NCBI GenBank assembly: GCA_025359915.1
Contig: JANYDE010000042.1
Coordinates: 1-64,000, forward strand
Reading direction: 5' to 3'
Origin: Chamaesiphon sp. 336R_metabinner_41
Lineage (GTDB): Bacteria > Cyanobacteriota > Cyanobacteriia > Cyanobacteriales > Chamaesiphonaceae
DNA length: 64,000 bases
Shown here: piece by piece, positions 34,779-44,256 of the stretch
How the letters are laid out: every line of letters begins with the position of its first letter
Position numbering within the stretch: the first letter of the stretch is position 1
The notes under the pieces: model-generated
Databases searched by the model: none
The model's input: only the letters and a program-made list of their open reading frames with translations
Told to the model about the DNA's origin: nothing
Made by a program: the position numbers and the translations under genes

Positions 34779-36212
34779 CTATACTTTGCTGTTGCCAAAA
34801 TCTGATTGTCCCCAAATTTCAGATAGTAAATTATCATCATTATCTCCCATCATTAAAGCGGTTGTCCAATGATGGGGGATAATGATTCGATCGATCCAGC
34901 CGCGTTCGTTGGCAGTAATAGCAGGTTGTTGTTTATATGTATTGACAGTTGTTTGAAGATACAATCTTAGCTCACTCAATAATTCAGGAGTAAAATGTGA
35001 GTGTAGTTCCGTCTCAACTAGATATTTTGCAACAGCAAATACGACTTGATAAATGCAACATTTTTGATAAAGCTGAAGACTAGATCGATGCTCTTGCAGA
35101 GCAGTTCCGCCAATATTAGGTGTGCTTAAGCCCTGCAATAATAGCCCAACCCAGTGATGAATATAATCTAAATCTGCTAAACCTTCTGCTGTTACTAAAA
35201 GTTCTAAATTTAACTGGGATTGGGGTGTTTGAATCTCGTGTCTAAACCAATCCCAACAAAGTCGCACAATTTGGTTAAATAGATGCTGATTATCACTGCT
35301 AAATTCATGACGCTTGCTAAATTTGTCGCTCTTCAAAAATGCTTGAAATTCAGGTAATTCAGCTTCTCCGCTGGCAATAAATTCGATTTCTTTGACTGGG
35401 ATCGTTTCAAGAATAGATATCTCTACTGAACGATTTTGGGCTAGTTCGGCAAGTTCGGTAGAGATGGTGCCACCACTAATTCGATCGCCTGCCAGGACAT
35501 CCGTTTGAGCTTGTTGCAGATTTTCTAAAGCTAACAAACCAATTTCATTTATTCGATCGGGATGATCGGATATTGCCGCAATAATTGCCTGATTGATTGC
35601 CAGAAAACCAGGTAGTTCAAAAGATTCTGCCAAGCTACTACATGTGTCAGTAACGCGATGCAAACATTCTGCTATTTGGCGAGAATCATTCGTAGCAATA
35701 ATGGTGATAACTTCATCGATCTGTTCTTGAATTGTGGTCTCAAAAATAGAAGCAACAATATCAAATCCTAACTCCATCGCTGTCGGCAGGGCAATATCTA
35801 GCTCACTCCAATCACCCAATTTTATTTTCAATTGCTCGATGGTTGCTGTCATTCGATCGATAATCGCCTGCTCATCAATCTCGCGATCCATAATTTGAGC
35901 ATTTAAGCACTCGTCCAATCCAGAATATCCATCTAGCAGTAATGTTTGAATCGATGTATCGATCTCTATTTCTAAATCATAAAAAACTCTTGCTACGTCC
36001 TCAAAATTATGAGAAATTAGTTCGATTGTTTTCAAACCTACATTTGCCGCAGCACCTTTAAGTGTATGCAATGCCCGCATTAAATTATGCACTTTGGCGG
36101 TGGTATGTTCGCTCGGCAATGTCAGCATTTCATGCTCGATCGATTGTAGCAATTCTGGTGCCTCAGTTAGAAAATAACTATAAGCTTGGATTTGAATCTG
36201 TGAATCATTCAT
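34779..36212 (-). CDS. Histidine phosphotransfer (Hpt) protein, CheA N-terminus-like without kinase
   Basis: 477 residues from ATG 36212. An N-terminal Hpt four-helix domain (about 8-120) has the phospho-acceptor motif HTLKGAAANVG. A second helical region follows, then a long C-terminal part rich in aromatic and hydrophobic residues without ATPase boxes. No HATPase, CheW or receiver domain is visible, so it must be phosphorylated by another kinase. It follows the PatA-type regulator gene on the same strand (145 bp gap), so the two probably form a relay. A GTAATAG array sits just before the start. The 21 extra codons open upstream partly encode repeats and were excluded. Confidence 0.82.
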   Translation of the reverse strand: MNDSQIQIQAYSYFLTEAPELLQSIEHEMLTLPSEHTTAKVHNLMRALHTLKGAAANVGLKTIELISHNFEDVARVFYDLEIEIDTSIQTLLLDGYSGLDECLNAQIMDREIDEQAIIDRMTATIEQLKIKLGDWSELDIALPTAMELGFDIVASIFETTIQEQIDEVITIIATNDSRQIAECLHRVTDTCSSLAESFELPGFLAINQAIIAAISDHPDRINEIGLLALENLQQAQTDVLAGDRISGGTISTELAELAQNRSVEISILETIPVKEIEFIASGEAELPEFQAFLKSDKFSKRHEFSSDNQHLFNQIVRLCWDWFRHEIQTPQSQLNLELLVTAEGLADLDYIHHWVGLLLQGLSTPNIGGTALQEHRSSLQLYQKCCIYQVVFAVAKYLVETELHSHFTPELLSELRLYLQTTVNTYKQQPAITANERGWIDRIIIPHHWTTALMMGDNDDNLLSEIWGQSDFGNSKV

Positions 36213-36230
36213 AAGAAGGGATGTAATTAG

Positions 36231-36251
36231 GTAATAGGTAATAGGTAATAG
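36231..36251. repeat. Tandem heptamer GTAATAG, three units
   Basis: Three perfect units, 18 bp upstream of the Hpt gene start. Confidence 0.88.
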
Positions 36252-36357
36252 GTTCTCTTGATGATAGGGCTGCAAGTTCAGTTATTCAAACCAGTCTGCC
36301 TAATGGCAGAGGATTGAGACCCTTGTTACGCGAACGAGTAAGTATCTACTAAACTCA

Positions 36358-37596
36358 CTATTCGCTAGATACAACACCAATATATTTGTCTAAAGAAGTA
36401 TCGATGGTATCTTTATTAATTGGTTTGCAGATAAATTCAGAAGCCCCAACTACTTTAGAGCGCAATCGATCGAGTAATCCCTCCTTGCCAGTGAGAATGA
36501 TAATTGGTGTTTGAGCGAGACTAGAAATTCGCCTGATTTGACCACAAATTTCATAGCCATTAACTTTCGGCATAATCAAATCGAGGAAAATTAGATCTGG
36601 CTTATTTTCTAACAATCTTGGCAGAGCTTGAGTCGCATCTTGAATCGAAATAAATCGATAACCAGCATCTGTAACTATCGATCTCATCACCTCGCAGATC
36701 TGTGGACTATCATCGATACAAATCACTAACTTGGACGGAATAGACCGCGCTGGCGGGATACTTTCGATCGATCGATATTGCTTGCTATCGGGTAACAACT
36801 TACTGCCAATTTTGGGTGAGATTAGATCGGGTAGATCTGTCAGTTCGATGATGCCAGTTTGAATATAACGAGTCAGAGATCGCGTCAATAATAATAGATC
36901 TTCATTGATTTCTAGGGCAATTTCTCTCAGTGTTCGCGTACCTGTAATTACCTGAACTAAATTTTGATAAATAATTGGTGTAGTTTGACGATATAATTGA
37001 ACTGGATGTTTGATAATCGGAGTTTTGTTCGGTGAAATATTTCCTAATTTCTGCATGTGCCACTCTTGCCACATCACTTCCACTCGATCGATTATCTCTT
37101 CGGTATTAACGACAATCGGCGGTCGATTGACAAAGAGATCTGGCTGAGATCGAAAAGTCAATTTTTGACCTTGACTGTATTGTAATAAATCAAAAATTGT
37201 TTCCTGTGCCGCAGTAGTTAACATGGCGGTGAGTTGTGATGCATCAATCTTGCCTGACTCTACCAAAGAAATTGCCCCCTCGTAATATCCAGAGGTTTTG
37301 CGTCGCGGCTCCAAACCTACCCATGCTTGGCAGTTTGCCGACTCAACCAACAATTCGAGTCTGACACTCGCGTTATCAAGATGAGTCCGCAATAGCCGTT
37401 GCCACAGTCGATTGGGTTGGGCGAGATCGAGGCTCCAGACAATCTGTCCTTGGTAAAACACGATCTCCCAAGCTTGCCCCGATGCTACTGTAATATCTAC
37501 CGTACCTGTAAACTCGCCCCAGCTCATATACTGGAGTCTACCGATCGAATTACGTTGTGGTTCGACAGCCATCGAATACTGAAGATCGTTGTTCAT
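36358..37596 (-). CDS. PatA-type response regulator (DUF4388 plus receiver)
   Basis: A 412-residue protein. The N-terminal half is a DUF4388/PATAN-like domain (FTGTVDITVASGQAWEIVFYQGQIVWS), as in cyanobacterial PatA and PixG. A CheY-like receiver at about 290-405 has the acidic pair in ICIDDSPQICEV, the phosphorylated Asp in IFLDLIMPKVNG and the Lys in FICKPI. PatA proteins act in heterocyst patterning and PixG in phototaxis; this paralogue's output is unknown. It precedes the Hpt gene on the same strand. Confidence 0.9.
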   Translation of the reverse strand: MNNDLQYSMAVEPQRNSIGRLQYMSWGEFTGTVDITVASGQAWEIVFYQGQIVWSLDLAQPNRLWQRLLRTHLDNASVRLELLVESANCQAWVGLEPRRKTSGYYEGAISLVESGKIDASQLTAMLTTAAQETIFDLLQYSQGQKLTFRSQPDLFVNRPPIVVNTEEIIDRVEVMWQEWHMQKLGNISPNKTPIIKHPVQLYRQTTPIIYQNLVQVITGTRTLREIALEINEDLLLLTRSLTRYIQTGIIELTDLPDLISPKIGSKLLPDSKQYRSIESIPPARSIPSKLVICIDDSPQICEVMRSIVTDAGYRFISIQDATQALPRLLENKPDLIFLDLIMPKVNGYEICGQIRRISSLAQTPIIILTGKEGLLDRLRSKVVGASEFICKPINKDTIDTSLDKYIGVVSSE

Positions 37597-37765
37597 TGGG
37601 CGGCAAAATAAAGATAGTCAAGGCAGTGATGTTAAATACTCAACAATTGGGATGTCTAGTATAATTATGGTGACTAATTTTTAAGAGTCTTCATTAGTAT
37701 TCCCTCGGAATCACTCAGTACGCTATCATGCTCAATTAACATTAGCGATCGCTATTGAATCAAGA

Positions 37766-40294
37766 TTGATGAGTGCCAGGTTCACATTAGGAGTTGACGT
37801 GTTAAAGTTATTCGCTAGGTTAAGGGACATATCCGGAAAATTGCCACCAGTCGGGGCAAGAAAACCTCGCGCCGCTCGCCAATCACAACCTGGTGCTAAG
37901 AATTTGGCGGGTGAGAATGTCGAATCGCCAGATTCTGAACTGAATGGATTTGCAAAAGGTTCGGCTGCGTCAACGCCCGATCTTCCCGCTTCAGATAGTT
38001 CGCCCAGTTTAGAGCCAGACGATGCCCAATCATCGACGCTCGTCACCCCAGAGACAGGCGACGTGACGACAGCCGAAACAAAATCTGGTAGGTTAGCCAC
38101 CAAAAAAGCTAAAAAAAGCAGGAGTCCCATCCTTCTGGCTGTTGGTAGCACTGTTGTTGCCGTCAAATCGACAATGGGAAAAGTTGGTTCTAATCTTGCC
38201 AAACCATTCCAAGGCGAAAAACCACTCCAAAAAAATCGACTATTCTGGGCTGGTTCCGGTTTAGGCTTAGGCGTATTTTCGCTGGTTGGCACCTGGTTAT
38301 TTGTCGATCAAAGTGTCACCCAGTACGCGCCCAAAGATGCTCTCAGCTATGTCCGTCCTGGGACGATTACCATCAAAGGTGTAAATGGACGAGTTTTGCT
38401 GCAAACAGGAAATGCTACTCGTGATACACTCAAATCTTGGCAGATGCCTGACAAGCTCAAAAAAGCCTTTGTCGCAATCGAAGATCGTCGCTTTTATGAG
38501 CATGACGGCGTAGACTACAAAGGTGTCACGCGGGCAATGGTGCAAAACATTACTTCCCGCAACTTAGTCGAAGGCGCGAGTAGCCTCAACCAGCAGTTGG
38601 CGCGGATGGTATACCTCAATCAGGAACGGAGTTTCTGGCGCAAACTACGGGAAGTTCGCCTAGCACAGAGATTGAATCAAGGATTGACCAAAGATCAAAT
38701 TCTCGAACGGTATCTCAATCTCGTCTATCTTGGCGAAGGTACCTATGGAGTCGCCGATTCCGCTTGGGTATATTTTAGTAAAAGTGTAGACCAACTCAGC
38801 CTTGCAGAAATGGCTACCCTAGCCGCCATGCCACCTGCACCCAATAAATATTCACCATTTGTCAATCCGCGATTTGCCGAGCAACGCCGGAATTTGGTAC
38901 TCGATCGGATGTTAGATGCTAAATTTATTACAGCATCGGAAGCCAGCGCAGCCAAAGCCGAACCCCTCAAACCCAAACGCAGCCCGATCAAACGGGAAGA
39001 GCAACAAGCCCGATATTTCACCAAATATATCGAGCAAGAACTCCCCCAACGGATCTCCGCCAAAGCCATCAAACAAGGTGGTTTGATCGTCGAAACCACC
39101 CTCAATCCCGAATGGCAAAATAAAGCCGAAGAAGTCGTCAACTCCACCGTGCGCAGCAATCGAGGTTCCTTCGGACAAGCCGCAATGGTCAGTATCGACC
39201 CCCGCACAGGCGGGATTCGCTCGATGGTAGGTGGCACCGACTTTGAAACCCACCAATTCAACCGCGTCACCCAAGCTAAACGCCAACCAGGATCGACATT
39301 TAAACCTATTGTCTATGCTACCGCGATCTCCGGCGGCATCAGCCCCAATAAATCCTATCTAGATGCCCCCTTCGATGTCGATGGTTACAAGCCCAAAAAT
39401 GCTGGTAAACACTTCAAAGGTCAAATCTCGATGCGGGATGCCCTCGTCAATTCCGTCAACATCATCGCGATCAAAATTCTGATCGACACTGGTTGGCAAC
39501 CCGTCATCGATACCGCCCACAAAATGGGGATTGAATCCAAACTCGAACCCTTCTATTCCCTCGCTCTAGGTGGATTGGAAGTTAACTTACTGGAAATTAC
39601 CAGTGCCTATACCACCTTTGCCCATCGCGGCATTCACAACCCAGTTCACGGCATTACTAGAGTCATCAACCAAAAAGGTGAAATTCTCTATCAAAATAAA
39701 CCCGCACCCACCAAAGTATTTGAACGCGACACCAACGCAATTATGACCTGGATGATGCGTGGAGTTGTCAATGAAGGTACGGCAACCTCCGCCCAAATCG
39801 GCCGCCCTGTCGCGGGTAAAACCGGAACCACAGACAAAGAACGCGACCTCTGGTTCATCGGCTTTGTCCCCCAACTCGTAACTGGAGTATGGCTAGGTAA
39901 CGATAATAACCGCCCAACGGGAAACGCTAGTAGTACCGCTGCCTACGCTTGGTCGCGATTTATGACCACTGCTGTCAAAGAGTTTCCGCCTGAGGAATTT
40001 CCCCCACGCCCCGACAATCTCAGCGGGCGCAAGCCAGAAATTGCCCTCGATCCCATCCATCCTCGCTATCGACGAGATCTGCCGATGCCCAAGGACGGCG
40101 AGAGAGTTGATGACAAAAATGCTGATGACACGGCAGATAGATCCCATCGCTCCCGTCGCCATCGCTCGGAGGAAGCCAGTACCAGCTCAGAAGGGACTTC
40201 TCGCCGCTCCCGTCGTCATCGCTCGGAGGAAGCCAGTACCAGCTCGGAAGGGACTTCTCGCCGTTCCCGTCGTCGCCGTTCTAGTGAGGAGTAA
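37766..40294 (+). CDS. Class A penicillin-binding protein (PBP1a family)
   Basis: An 842-residue bifunctional peptidoglycan synthase. A long Pro/Ala/Ser-rich cytosolic part (to about 150) precedes one membrane helix (about 160-178). The glycosyltransferase domain has AIEDRRFYEHDGVD and EGASSLNQQLAR. The transpeptidase domain has the nucleophile in QPGSTFKP, the SVN triad in VNSVNIIA and KTGTT. The C terminus carries two nearly identical 19-residue repeats (SRRHRSEEASTSSEGTSRR) and a partial third, giving a very basic, Ser-rich tail. The start at 37766 is the first ATG of the frame; later starts within the long tail cannot be excluded. Confidence 0.95.
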   Translation: MMSARFTLGVDVLKLFARLRDISGKLPPVGARKPRAARQSQPGAKNLAGENVESPDSELNGFAKGSAASTPDLPASDSSPSLEPDDAQSSTLVTPETGDVTTAETKSGRLATKKAKKSRSPILLAVGSTVVAVKSTMGKVGSNLAKPFQGEKPLQKNRLFWAGSGLGLGVFSLVGTWLFVDQSVTQYAPKDALSYVRPGTITIKGVNGRVLLQTGNATRDTLKSWQMPDKLKKAFVAIEDRRFYEHDGVDYKGVTRAMVQNITSRNLVEGASSLNQQLARMVYLNQERSFWRKLREVRLAQRLNQGLTKDQILERYLNLVYLGEGTYGVADSAWVYFSKSVDQLSLAEMATLAAMPPAPNKYSPFVNPRFAEQRRNLVLDRMLDAKFITASEASAAKAEPLKPKRSPIKREEQQARYFTKYIEQELPQRISAKAIKQGGLIVETTLNPEWQNKAEEVVNSTVRSNRGSFGQAAMVSIDPRTGGIRSMVGGTDFETHQFNRVTQAKRQPGSTFKPIVYATAISGGISPNKSYLDAPFDVDGYKPKNAGKHFKGQISMRDALVNSVNIIAIKILIDTGWQPVIDTAHKMGIESKLEPFYSLALGGLEVNLLEITSAYTTFAHRGIHNPVHGITRVINQKGEILYQNKPAPTKVFERDTNAIMTWMMRGVVNEGTATSAQIGRPVAGKTGTTDKERDLWFIGFVPQLVTGVWLGNDNNRPTGNASSTAAYAWSRFMTTAVKEFPPEEFPPRPDNLSGRKPEIALDPIHPRYRRDLPMPKDGERVDDKNADDTADRSHRSRRHRSEEASTSSEGTSRRSRRHRSEEASTSSEGTSRRSRRRRSSEE
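40151..40264 (+). repeat. Two 57-bp tandem repeats in the PBP tail
   Basis: Units 40151-40207 and 40208-40264 are nearly identical and in frame, with a partial third unit after them. Confidence 0.9.
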
Positions 40295-40304
40295 GTTGAT
40301 AGTT

Positions 40305-40363
40305 GTTGGCGGTAGCGGAGCGTTTGCCTGTGCCTAAGGCAGGCTAACGCCAAAAGCAATAGC
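40305..40363. repeat. Dispersed repeat family C
   Basis: GTTGGCGGTAGCGGAGCG through GGCTAACGCCAA, then AAGCAATAGC. Nearly identical to 56159-56217, with one mismatch. It contains a GCCTGTGCC/TAAGGCAGGC hairpin core and starts 10 bp after the PBP stop. Confidence 0.88.
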
Positions 40364-40419
40364 CTTTCCGTAGGAAGATAGTTGATCAAATATTCCCACA
40401 CTCCCTGCACCATCAACTC

Positions 40420-41217
40420 GTGGACTTTGCCAGCTATCAACTATGGTCGCAATTTGAACCTGCTTTGGGTTGGGAGGATACCCACTGTCAGATGCAGCGG
40501 GGGTGGCGATGGACTCAAAAAAAATCATCTATCAGCGAAATTCAGGGATTGTCAGCCCAAGAAACAATTTGGCAAAAAGTGGGAAAATTAGCACAACAAG
40601 GAGTGTATGAATTTCATCAAAATCCCCTATGGCTAAAACATCCACGGGGATGCGAACTAGTTGCCGACAGCTTATATTTATATTACGAGATTGCCGTGGT
40701 ACGCGATCGAGTGATGAAAATTCTCCACCAATATCAAGCATCACCATATCTACTAAATCGCGACATTCTCATCCTCAATCGCGGGGACGAACAAATTCCA
40801 ACACCAATCGAGATCCAAGTTGAAGGTGATAGTTTTCAGTTATTTGCAGCGTTTGATTGTATTATTCAATCGCCAGATTGTCAAATCCAGATTATTGATT
40901 TTAAAACAGGAATAGCTGATTTCGATCGTCGCCAAGCAGATGTATACCTTTTAGCTTGTAGCTATCTTTATCCCGATCGAAAGGCGATCGCATCCTTCTA
41001 TAATCTAGAGACGATGACTAGCTCCGAAGTCATTACCGCTACCGAAGATCGTTTAAACGAGATTGCCCATAAATTAGCCCAAATCGCTAAATTACACCAA
41101 CAGCAACTCCAAACATACCAACTGGATGCGGATTCCTTCGATAGCTTATTTCCCGCTCATCCTGGTAGTCACTGTCGATATTGTCCTTTTAATTACCGTT
41201 GTGCTTACGCAGGGTGA
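40420..41217 (+). CDS. PD-(D/E)XK nuclease-family protein
   Basis: A 265-residue protein from a GTG at 40420. The nuclease core shows FAAFDCIIQ and then IIDFKTG, with the D-x-K pattern of the superfamily. HCRYCPFNYRCAYAG at the C terminus is a Cys cluster as in RecB/Cas4-like proteins. The family is common in cyanobacteria without a settled role. The N-terminal CPRKF-type motif usual in relatives is missing. The frame is open back to 40363, exactly where repeat family C ends, so the true start is uncertain and the N terminus may have been lost to the repeat. Confidence 0.75.
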   Translation: MDFASYQLWSQFEPALGWEDTHCQMQRGWRWTQKKSSISEIQGLSAQETIWQKVGKLAQQGVYEFHQNPLWLKHPRGCELVADSLYLYYEIAVVRDRVMKILHQYQASPYLLNRDILILNRGDEQIPTPIEIQVEGDSFQLFAAFDCIIQSPDCQIQIIDFKTGIADFDRRQADVYLLACSYLYPDRKAIASFYNLETMTSSEVITATEDRLNEIAHKLAQIAKLHQQQLQTYQLDADSFDSLFPAHPGSHCRYCPFNYRCAYAG

Positions 41218-41301
41218 CAATTAGTTAATAATCGATCGCCGGATGGGTATACTAGGCAAATAAGATCACTACTGTAATTAAGCTTGTCAACTGGTTCAAC
41301 T

Positions 41302-41943
41302 ATGTCTTTACAACACCTGCAACCATTTCAAGTAAATCCAGATCGAGTTAGTCCTCAAGAAATCGCTCGATTGGTTGATAAAATTAGTATAAATAGTAAG
41401 GTGGGTGAAATTCATGGATTGTTCGATCTAAATATTTCTCTCTGTGCTCACTTACTTAAACACGCATATATTGACTACAATAAAATTTATTTTTTATCGA
41501 CTAATCTAATCTTGAATGAGCATAATCGTCCTGATTATATTTGTGGCTGCTATCATCCCAAGAAAGGAATGATTTGGTATGCGATTATCTGTGCTGGGCC
41601 TCAGGAACAAACTTGGGATGACGACCTCCAACTGACGGCAGTAGCTAAGAAATCATTTGACAAATTGAATTACTGCACTAGTAATTTGTCGAGAATTCTA
41701 ACAAGTAATAAATTGGCTAATGAAGTCGCTCCCGATTGCATCCGTGGCTTACTAATTATCGGTCAGGATCGAGAGTTTTTTGGCAATCGGAGCAAACAAC
41801 AACGGAAAAGAGATCTAAACAAAGATTCATCAATCAAGCTCAGAACTTATGGTGCTTTTTTGCGGAAATTTGGCAGCCAAAAAAATCAAGGTTGGTTGAC
41901 GACTAAAATCAAGCATCTTTTGAATCGATCTCAAGTTTCGTAA
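41302..41943 (+). CDS. Uncharacterised protein resembling a degenerate Shedu/DUF4263-type nuclease
   Basis: 213 residues from ATG 41302 (six more codons are open). I do not firmly recognise it. The layout PDYICGCYHPKKGMIWYAIICAGP, a helical stretch, then IRGLLIIGQDREFF and IKLRTYGAFLRKF resembles the DUF4263 fold. There the middle strand normally carries E-x-K and the last strands read GVLIIG and TYDDLL. Here the E and K would be Ile and Cys, so any nuclease activity is doubtful. The tail is Lys-rich. It stands alone between the PD-(D/E)XK gene and lipA. Confidence 0.45.
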   Translation: MSLQHLQPFQVNPDRVSPQEIARLVDKISINSKVGEIHGLFDLNISLCAHLLKHAYIDYNKIYFLSTNLILNEHNRPDYICGCYHPKKGMIWYAIICAGPQEQTWDDDLQLTAVAKKSFDKLNYCTSNLSRILTSNKLANEVAPDCIRGLLIIGQDREFFGNRSKQQRKRDLNKDSSIKLRTYGAFLRKFGSQKNQGWLTTKIKHLLNRSQVS

Positions 41944-42086
41944 GGATGGACGATTGAGCGTTGCTGAATTGATGTATGATTTACTATGTCTTGAAAAGAG
42001 CAACGCCGGAGATTGGCGATTGGCTGTGAACATAATCAAGTCAGAATTTGTTAAAATACTAGACTCGTGAACACATTTCAATCTTT

Positions 42087-42956
42087 ATGACAGTCAAACC
42101 AGAATGGTTGCGGGTAAAAGCACCGCAGTGGGAACGTGTCGGTAATGTCAAAGACATTCTCCGCGACTTGCAGCTCAATACTGTCTGCGAAGAAGCTTCT
42201 TGTCCAAATATTGGCGAGTGTTTTAGTGCTGGAACCGCTACTTTTCTAATTATGGGGCCTGCGTGTACCCGTGCGTGCCCTTACTGTGATATTGATTTCG
42301 AGAAAAAACCGCAAGCTTTAGATCCGACTGAACCGATTCGATTAGCGGAAGCTGTCAAACGACTCAAACTCAAGCATGTCGTGATCACCTCTGTCAATCG
42401 TGACGATTTACCAGATGGTGGTGCTGGTCAATTTGTGTTGTGTATCGAGGCTGTACGTGCCCTCTCACCCCAGACAACGATCGAAGTATTGATTCCTGAC
42501 CTCTGCGCCAATTGGCAAGCCTTGGAGACGATTTTAGACGCAGCTCCCGAAGTTCTCAATCACAATACCGAAACTATCCCCAGATTATATCGCCGCGTGC
42601 GTCCTCAGGGTGATTATCAACGTTCGTTGGAAGTGTTGGCTCGATCGCGTGCCTACCGTCCGAGCGCGTATACTAAGTCAGGCATCATGGCTGGTTTAGG
42701 CGAAACCGATGAGGAAGTTCGTCAAACCATGCGCGATCTCCGAGCGGTAGATTGCGATATCATCACGATCGGTCAATATCTCCAACCATCAGCGAAACAC
42801 CTCACCGTCGCCGGATTTATCACTCCACTTCAATTCGACGAGTGGCGGATATACGGCGAGGAAATCGGCTTTCTTCAAGTGGTTTCCACTCCCCTAACTC
42901 GTAGTTCTTATCATGCGGAAGAAGTTCAGAAATTGATGATTAAATATCCACGGTAA
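42087..42956 (+). CDS. lipA: Lipoyl synthase
   Basis: A 289-residue radical SAM enzyme that inserts two sulfurs into protein-bound octanoyl groups. The auxiliary cluster cysteines are C34, C39 and C45 ([12 protein letters not shown]). The SAM cluster cysteines are C60, C64 and C67 (CTRACPYC). The RSSYHAEE end also fits; its serine ligates the auxiliary cluster. Length is normal. It converges with znuA over a 54-bp perfect palindrome. Confidence 0.97.
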   Translation: MTVKPEWLRVKAPQWERVGNVKDILRDLQLNTVCEEASCPNIGECFSAGTATFLIMGPACTRACPYCDIDFEKKPQALDPTEPIRLAEAVKRLKLKHVVITSVNRDDLPDGGAGQFVLCIEAVRALSPQTTIEVLIPDLCANWQALETILDAAPEVLNHNTETIPRLYRRVRPQGDYQRSLEVLARSRAYRPSAYTKSGIMAGLGETDEEVRQTMRDLRAVDCDIITIGQYLQPSAKHLTVAGFITPLQFDEWRIYGEEIGFLQVVSTPLTRSSYHAEEVQKLMIKYPR

Positions 42957-42957
42957 C

Positions 42958-43011
42958 GTCAAAATCATTAGTAGGGGCAATTCATGAATTGCCCCTACTA
43001 ATGATTTTGAC
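42958..43011. repeat. 54-bp perfect palindrome, dispersed family A
   Basis: Perfectly symmetric, with the same 30-bp core as 2875-2916 but different outer arms (GTCAAAATCATT). It lies exactly between the convergent lipA and znuA stop codons, so a bidirectional terminator is likely. Confidence 0.9.
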
Positions 43012-43019
43012 TCCAAAGA

Positions 43020-44069
43020 TTATTTAATAACAAACTGCGTATATTTACCACCCAATCCTTCGACGATCGATCTAGTATTAGAAACTAACATCTTTTGATA
43101 AGTTCCCCCTGAACTACTGACTTCCCCCAAGCCATCAGCATAGATTTCCTGAACTGACACCTTCACTTTTGCCGCTTGAGCAACAGCTTTAATCAATTGT
43201 GGATTCAGACTTAATTCGGCATAAATAGTCGGAACTTTGGTTTTTTTAATTTTATCTACTAATTCCTTTGCCCTAGCTGCATTTGGCTTTTCCTCTGTAC
43301 TCACTCCTTCCAAAGCATTTACCGGAATTCCATAAGCTTTTGAGTAGTATCCTAGAGCATCATGAGTGGTAAATAAAATCTTTTGATCAGCCGGAATTGT
43401 ATTTATTTGCGTTTTAATCCAGGTATCTAGCTGCGTAATTTCTGATGTTAATTTTCGTGTGTTTTGCTGGTAAGTCGCTGCTTGTACTGGTACCAATTTT
43501 TCTAAATTTTCTTCAATTACGGCGACAAGTTTAGCTCCATTTTGAGCATTGTGCCAGACATGCGGATCTATAGTACTTTTACCATCTTCCTCGAATTGCT
43601 GCGGTTGAGGTACTGCTAGTTCATGTACAGCTACTTTTGGAGCTGGATTGGAGCTAGATTTGATGGCTTTGATCAGCTCTGGCTCAAGGCTATAACCACC
43701 ATAAAATAATAGTTTAGCATCCTCGATCGATTGTCTAGCTTCTGGCGTGAGTTTATATATATGAGGATCGCTACCAGGAGTTAATAGACAAACCACCTCA
43801 ACTGTACTCGCCGCAATTTGTTTGGTAAGATCGCACAATATGGTATTCGTTACGACTACTTTGAGATTTTTAGCCGCTGCTGCGGTGGGAGCTTGACTAG
43901 GATTGGAATTAATGGCTGGTGCTTTACAGCCAGTCAATAGTCCGAACATTAGGACGATTAGCCAGAGGCTAGGCTTCTGCGCAGGCAGCGGCTCCGCCAA
44001 TGCCGACGATATCACACTTGGATAACGACAGCCAAATTTTGGGCTGATGTAGCCAGTACTAATTTTCAT
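43020..44069 (-). CDS. znuA: Zinc/manganese ABC transporter substrate-binding lipoprotein (ZnuA-like)
   Basis: A 349-residue cluster A-I solute-binding protein. The lipobox LLTGC puts the lipid on Cys48. Metal-binding positions include His in GSDPHIYKLTPEA, DPHVWH and TTHDALGYYSKAYG. An acidic loop (EEDGKSTIDP) replaces the long His-rich loop of some ZnuA. The perfect Zur/Fur-type box 74 bp upstream favours zinc. The n-region before the hydrophobic core is unusually long (about 34 residues) and part of it (ALAEPLPAQ) is encoded by a repeat-like segment near 43970-44015. The permease and ATPase genes are not in the window. Confidence 0.88.
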   Translation of the reverse strand: MKISTGYISPKFGCRYPSVISSALAEPLPAQKPSLWLIVLMFGLLTGCKAPAINSNPSQAPTAAAAKNLKVVVTNTILCDLTKQIAASTVEVVCLLTPGSDPHIYKLTPEARQSIEDAKLLFYGGYSLEPELIKAIKSSSNPAPKVAVHELAVPQPQQFEEDGKSTIDPHVWHNAQNGAKLVAVIEENLEKLVPVQAATYQQNTRKLTSEITQLDTWIKTQINTIPADQKILFTTHDALGYYSKAYGIPVNALEGVSTEEKPNAARAKELVDKIKKTKVPTIYAELSLNPQLIKAVAQAAKVKVSVQEIYADGLGEVSSSGGTYQKMLVSNTRSIVEGLGGKYTQFVIK

Positions 44070-44142
44070 GACGGGGATTTTGCCTCAATAGAGTATGATG
44101 TTTGCATTAAGCTAAAGTATTTTTCCTGATCGACAAGCGCGG

Positions 44143-44157
44143 TGATAATCATTATCA
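44143..44157. promoter_or_regulatory. Perfect 7-1-7 Fur/Zur-type operator
   Basis: TGATAATCATTATCA is an exact 7-1-7 inverted repeat and matches the classical Fur-family box. It lies 74 bp upstream of znuA (minus) and 100 bp upstream of the first small CxCxxC frame (plus), so it can control both. Zur is favoured over Fur because of the znuA target. Confidence 0.85.
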
Positions 44158-44256
44158 TTCTTATAAAATAATCTTAGATGTTCAGCATTTTGTTGTCAAA
44201 CGCGAGCAACAGCTTTTGCGTTAAACTTAGCTATATCTTGGGGAAGAGCTACGCCA

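Noticed and set aside
37732-38292. 186-codon frame opposite the PBP gene, and similar long frames opposite ilvA, arsA, cheA and the MCP
   Set aside because: They are antisense shadows of well-supported genes with low-complexity translations.
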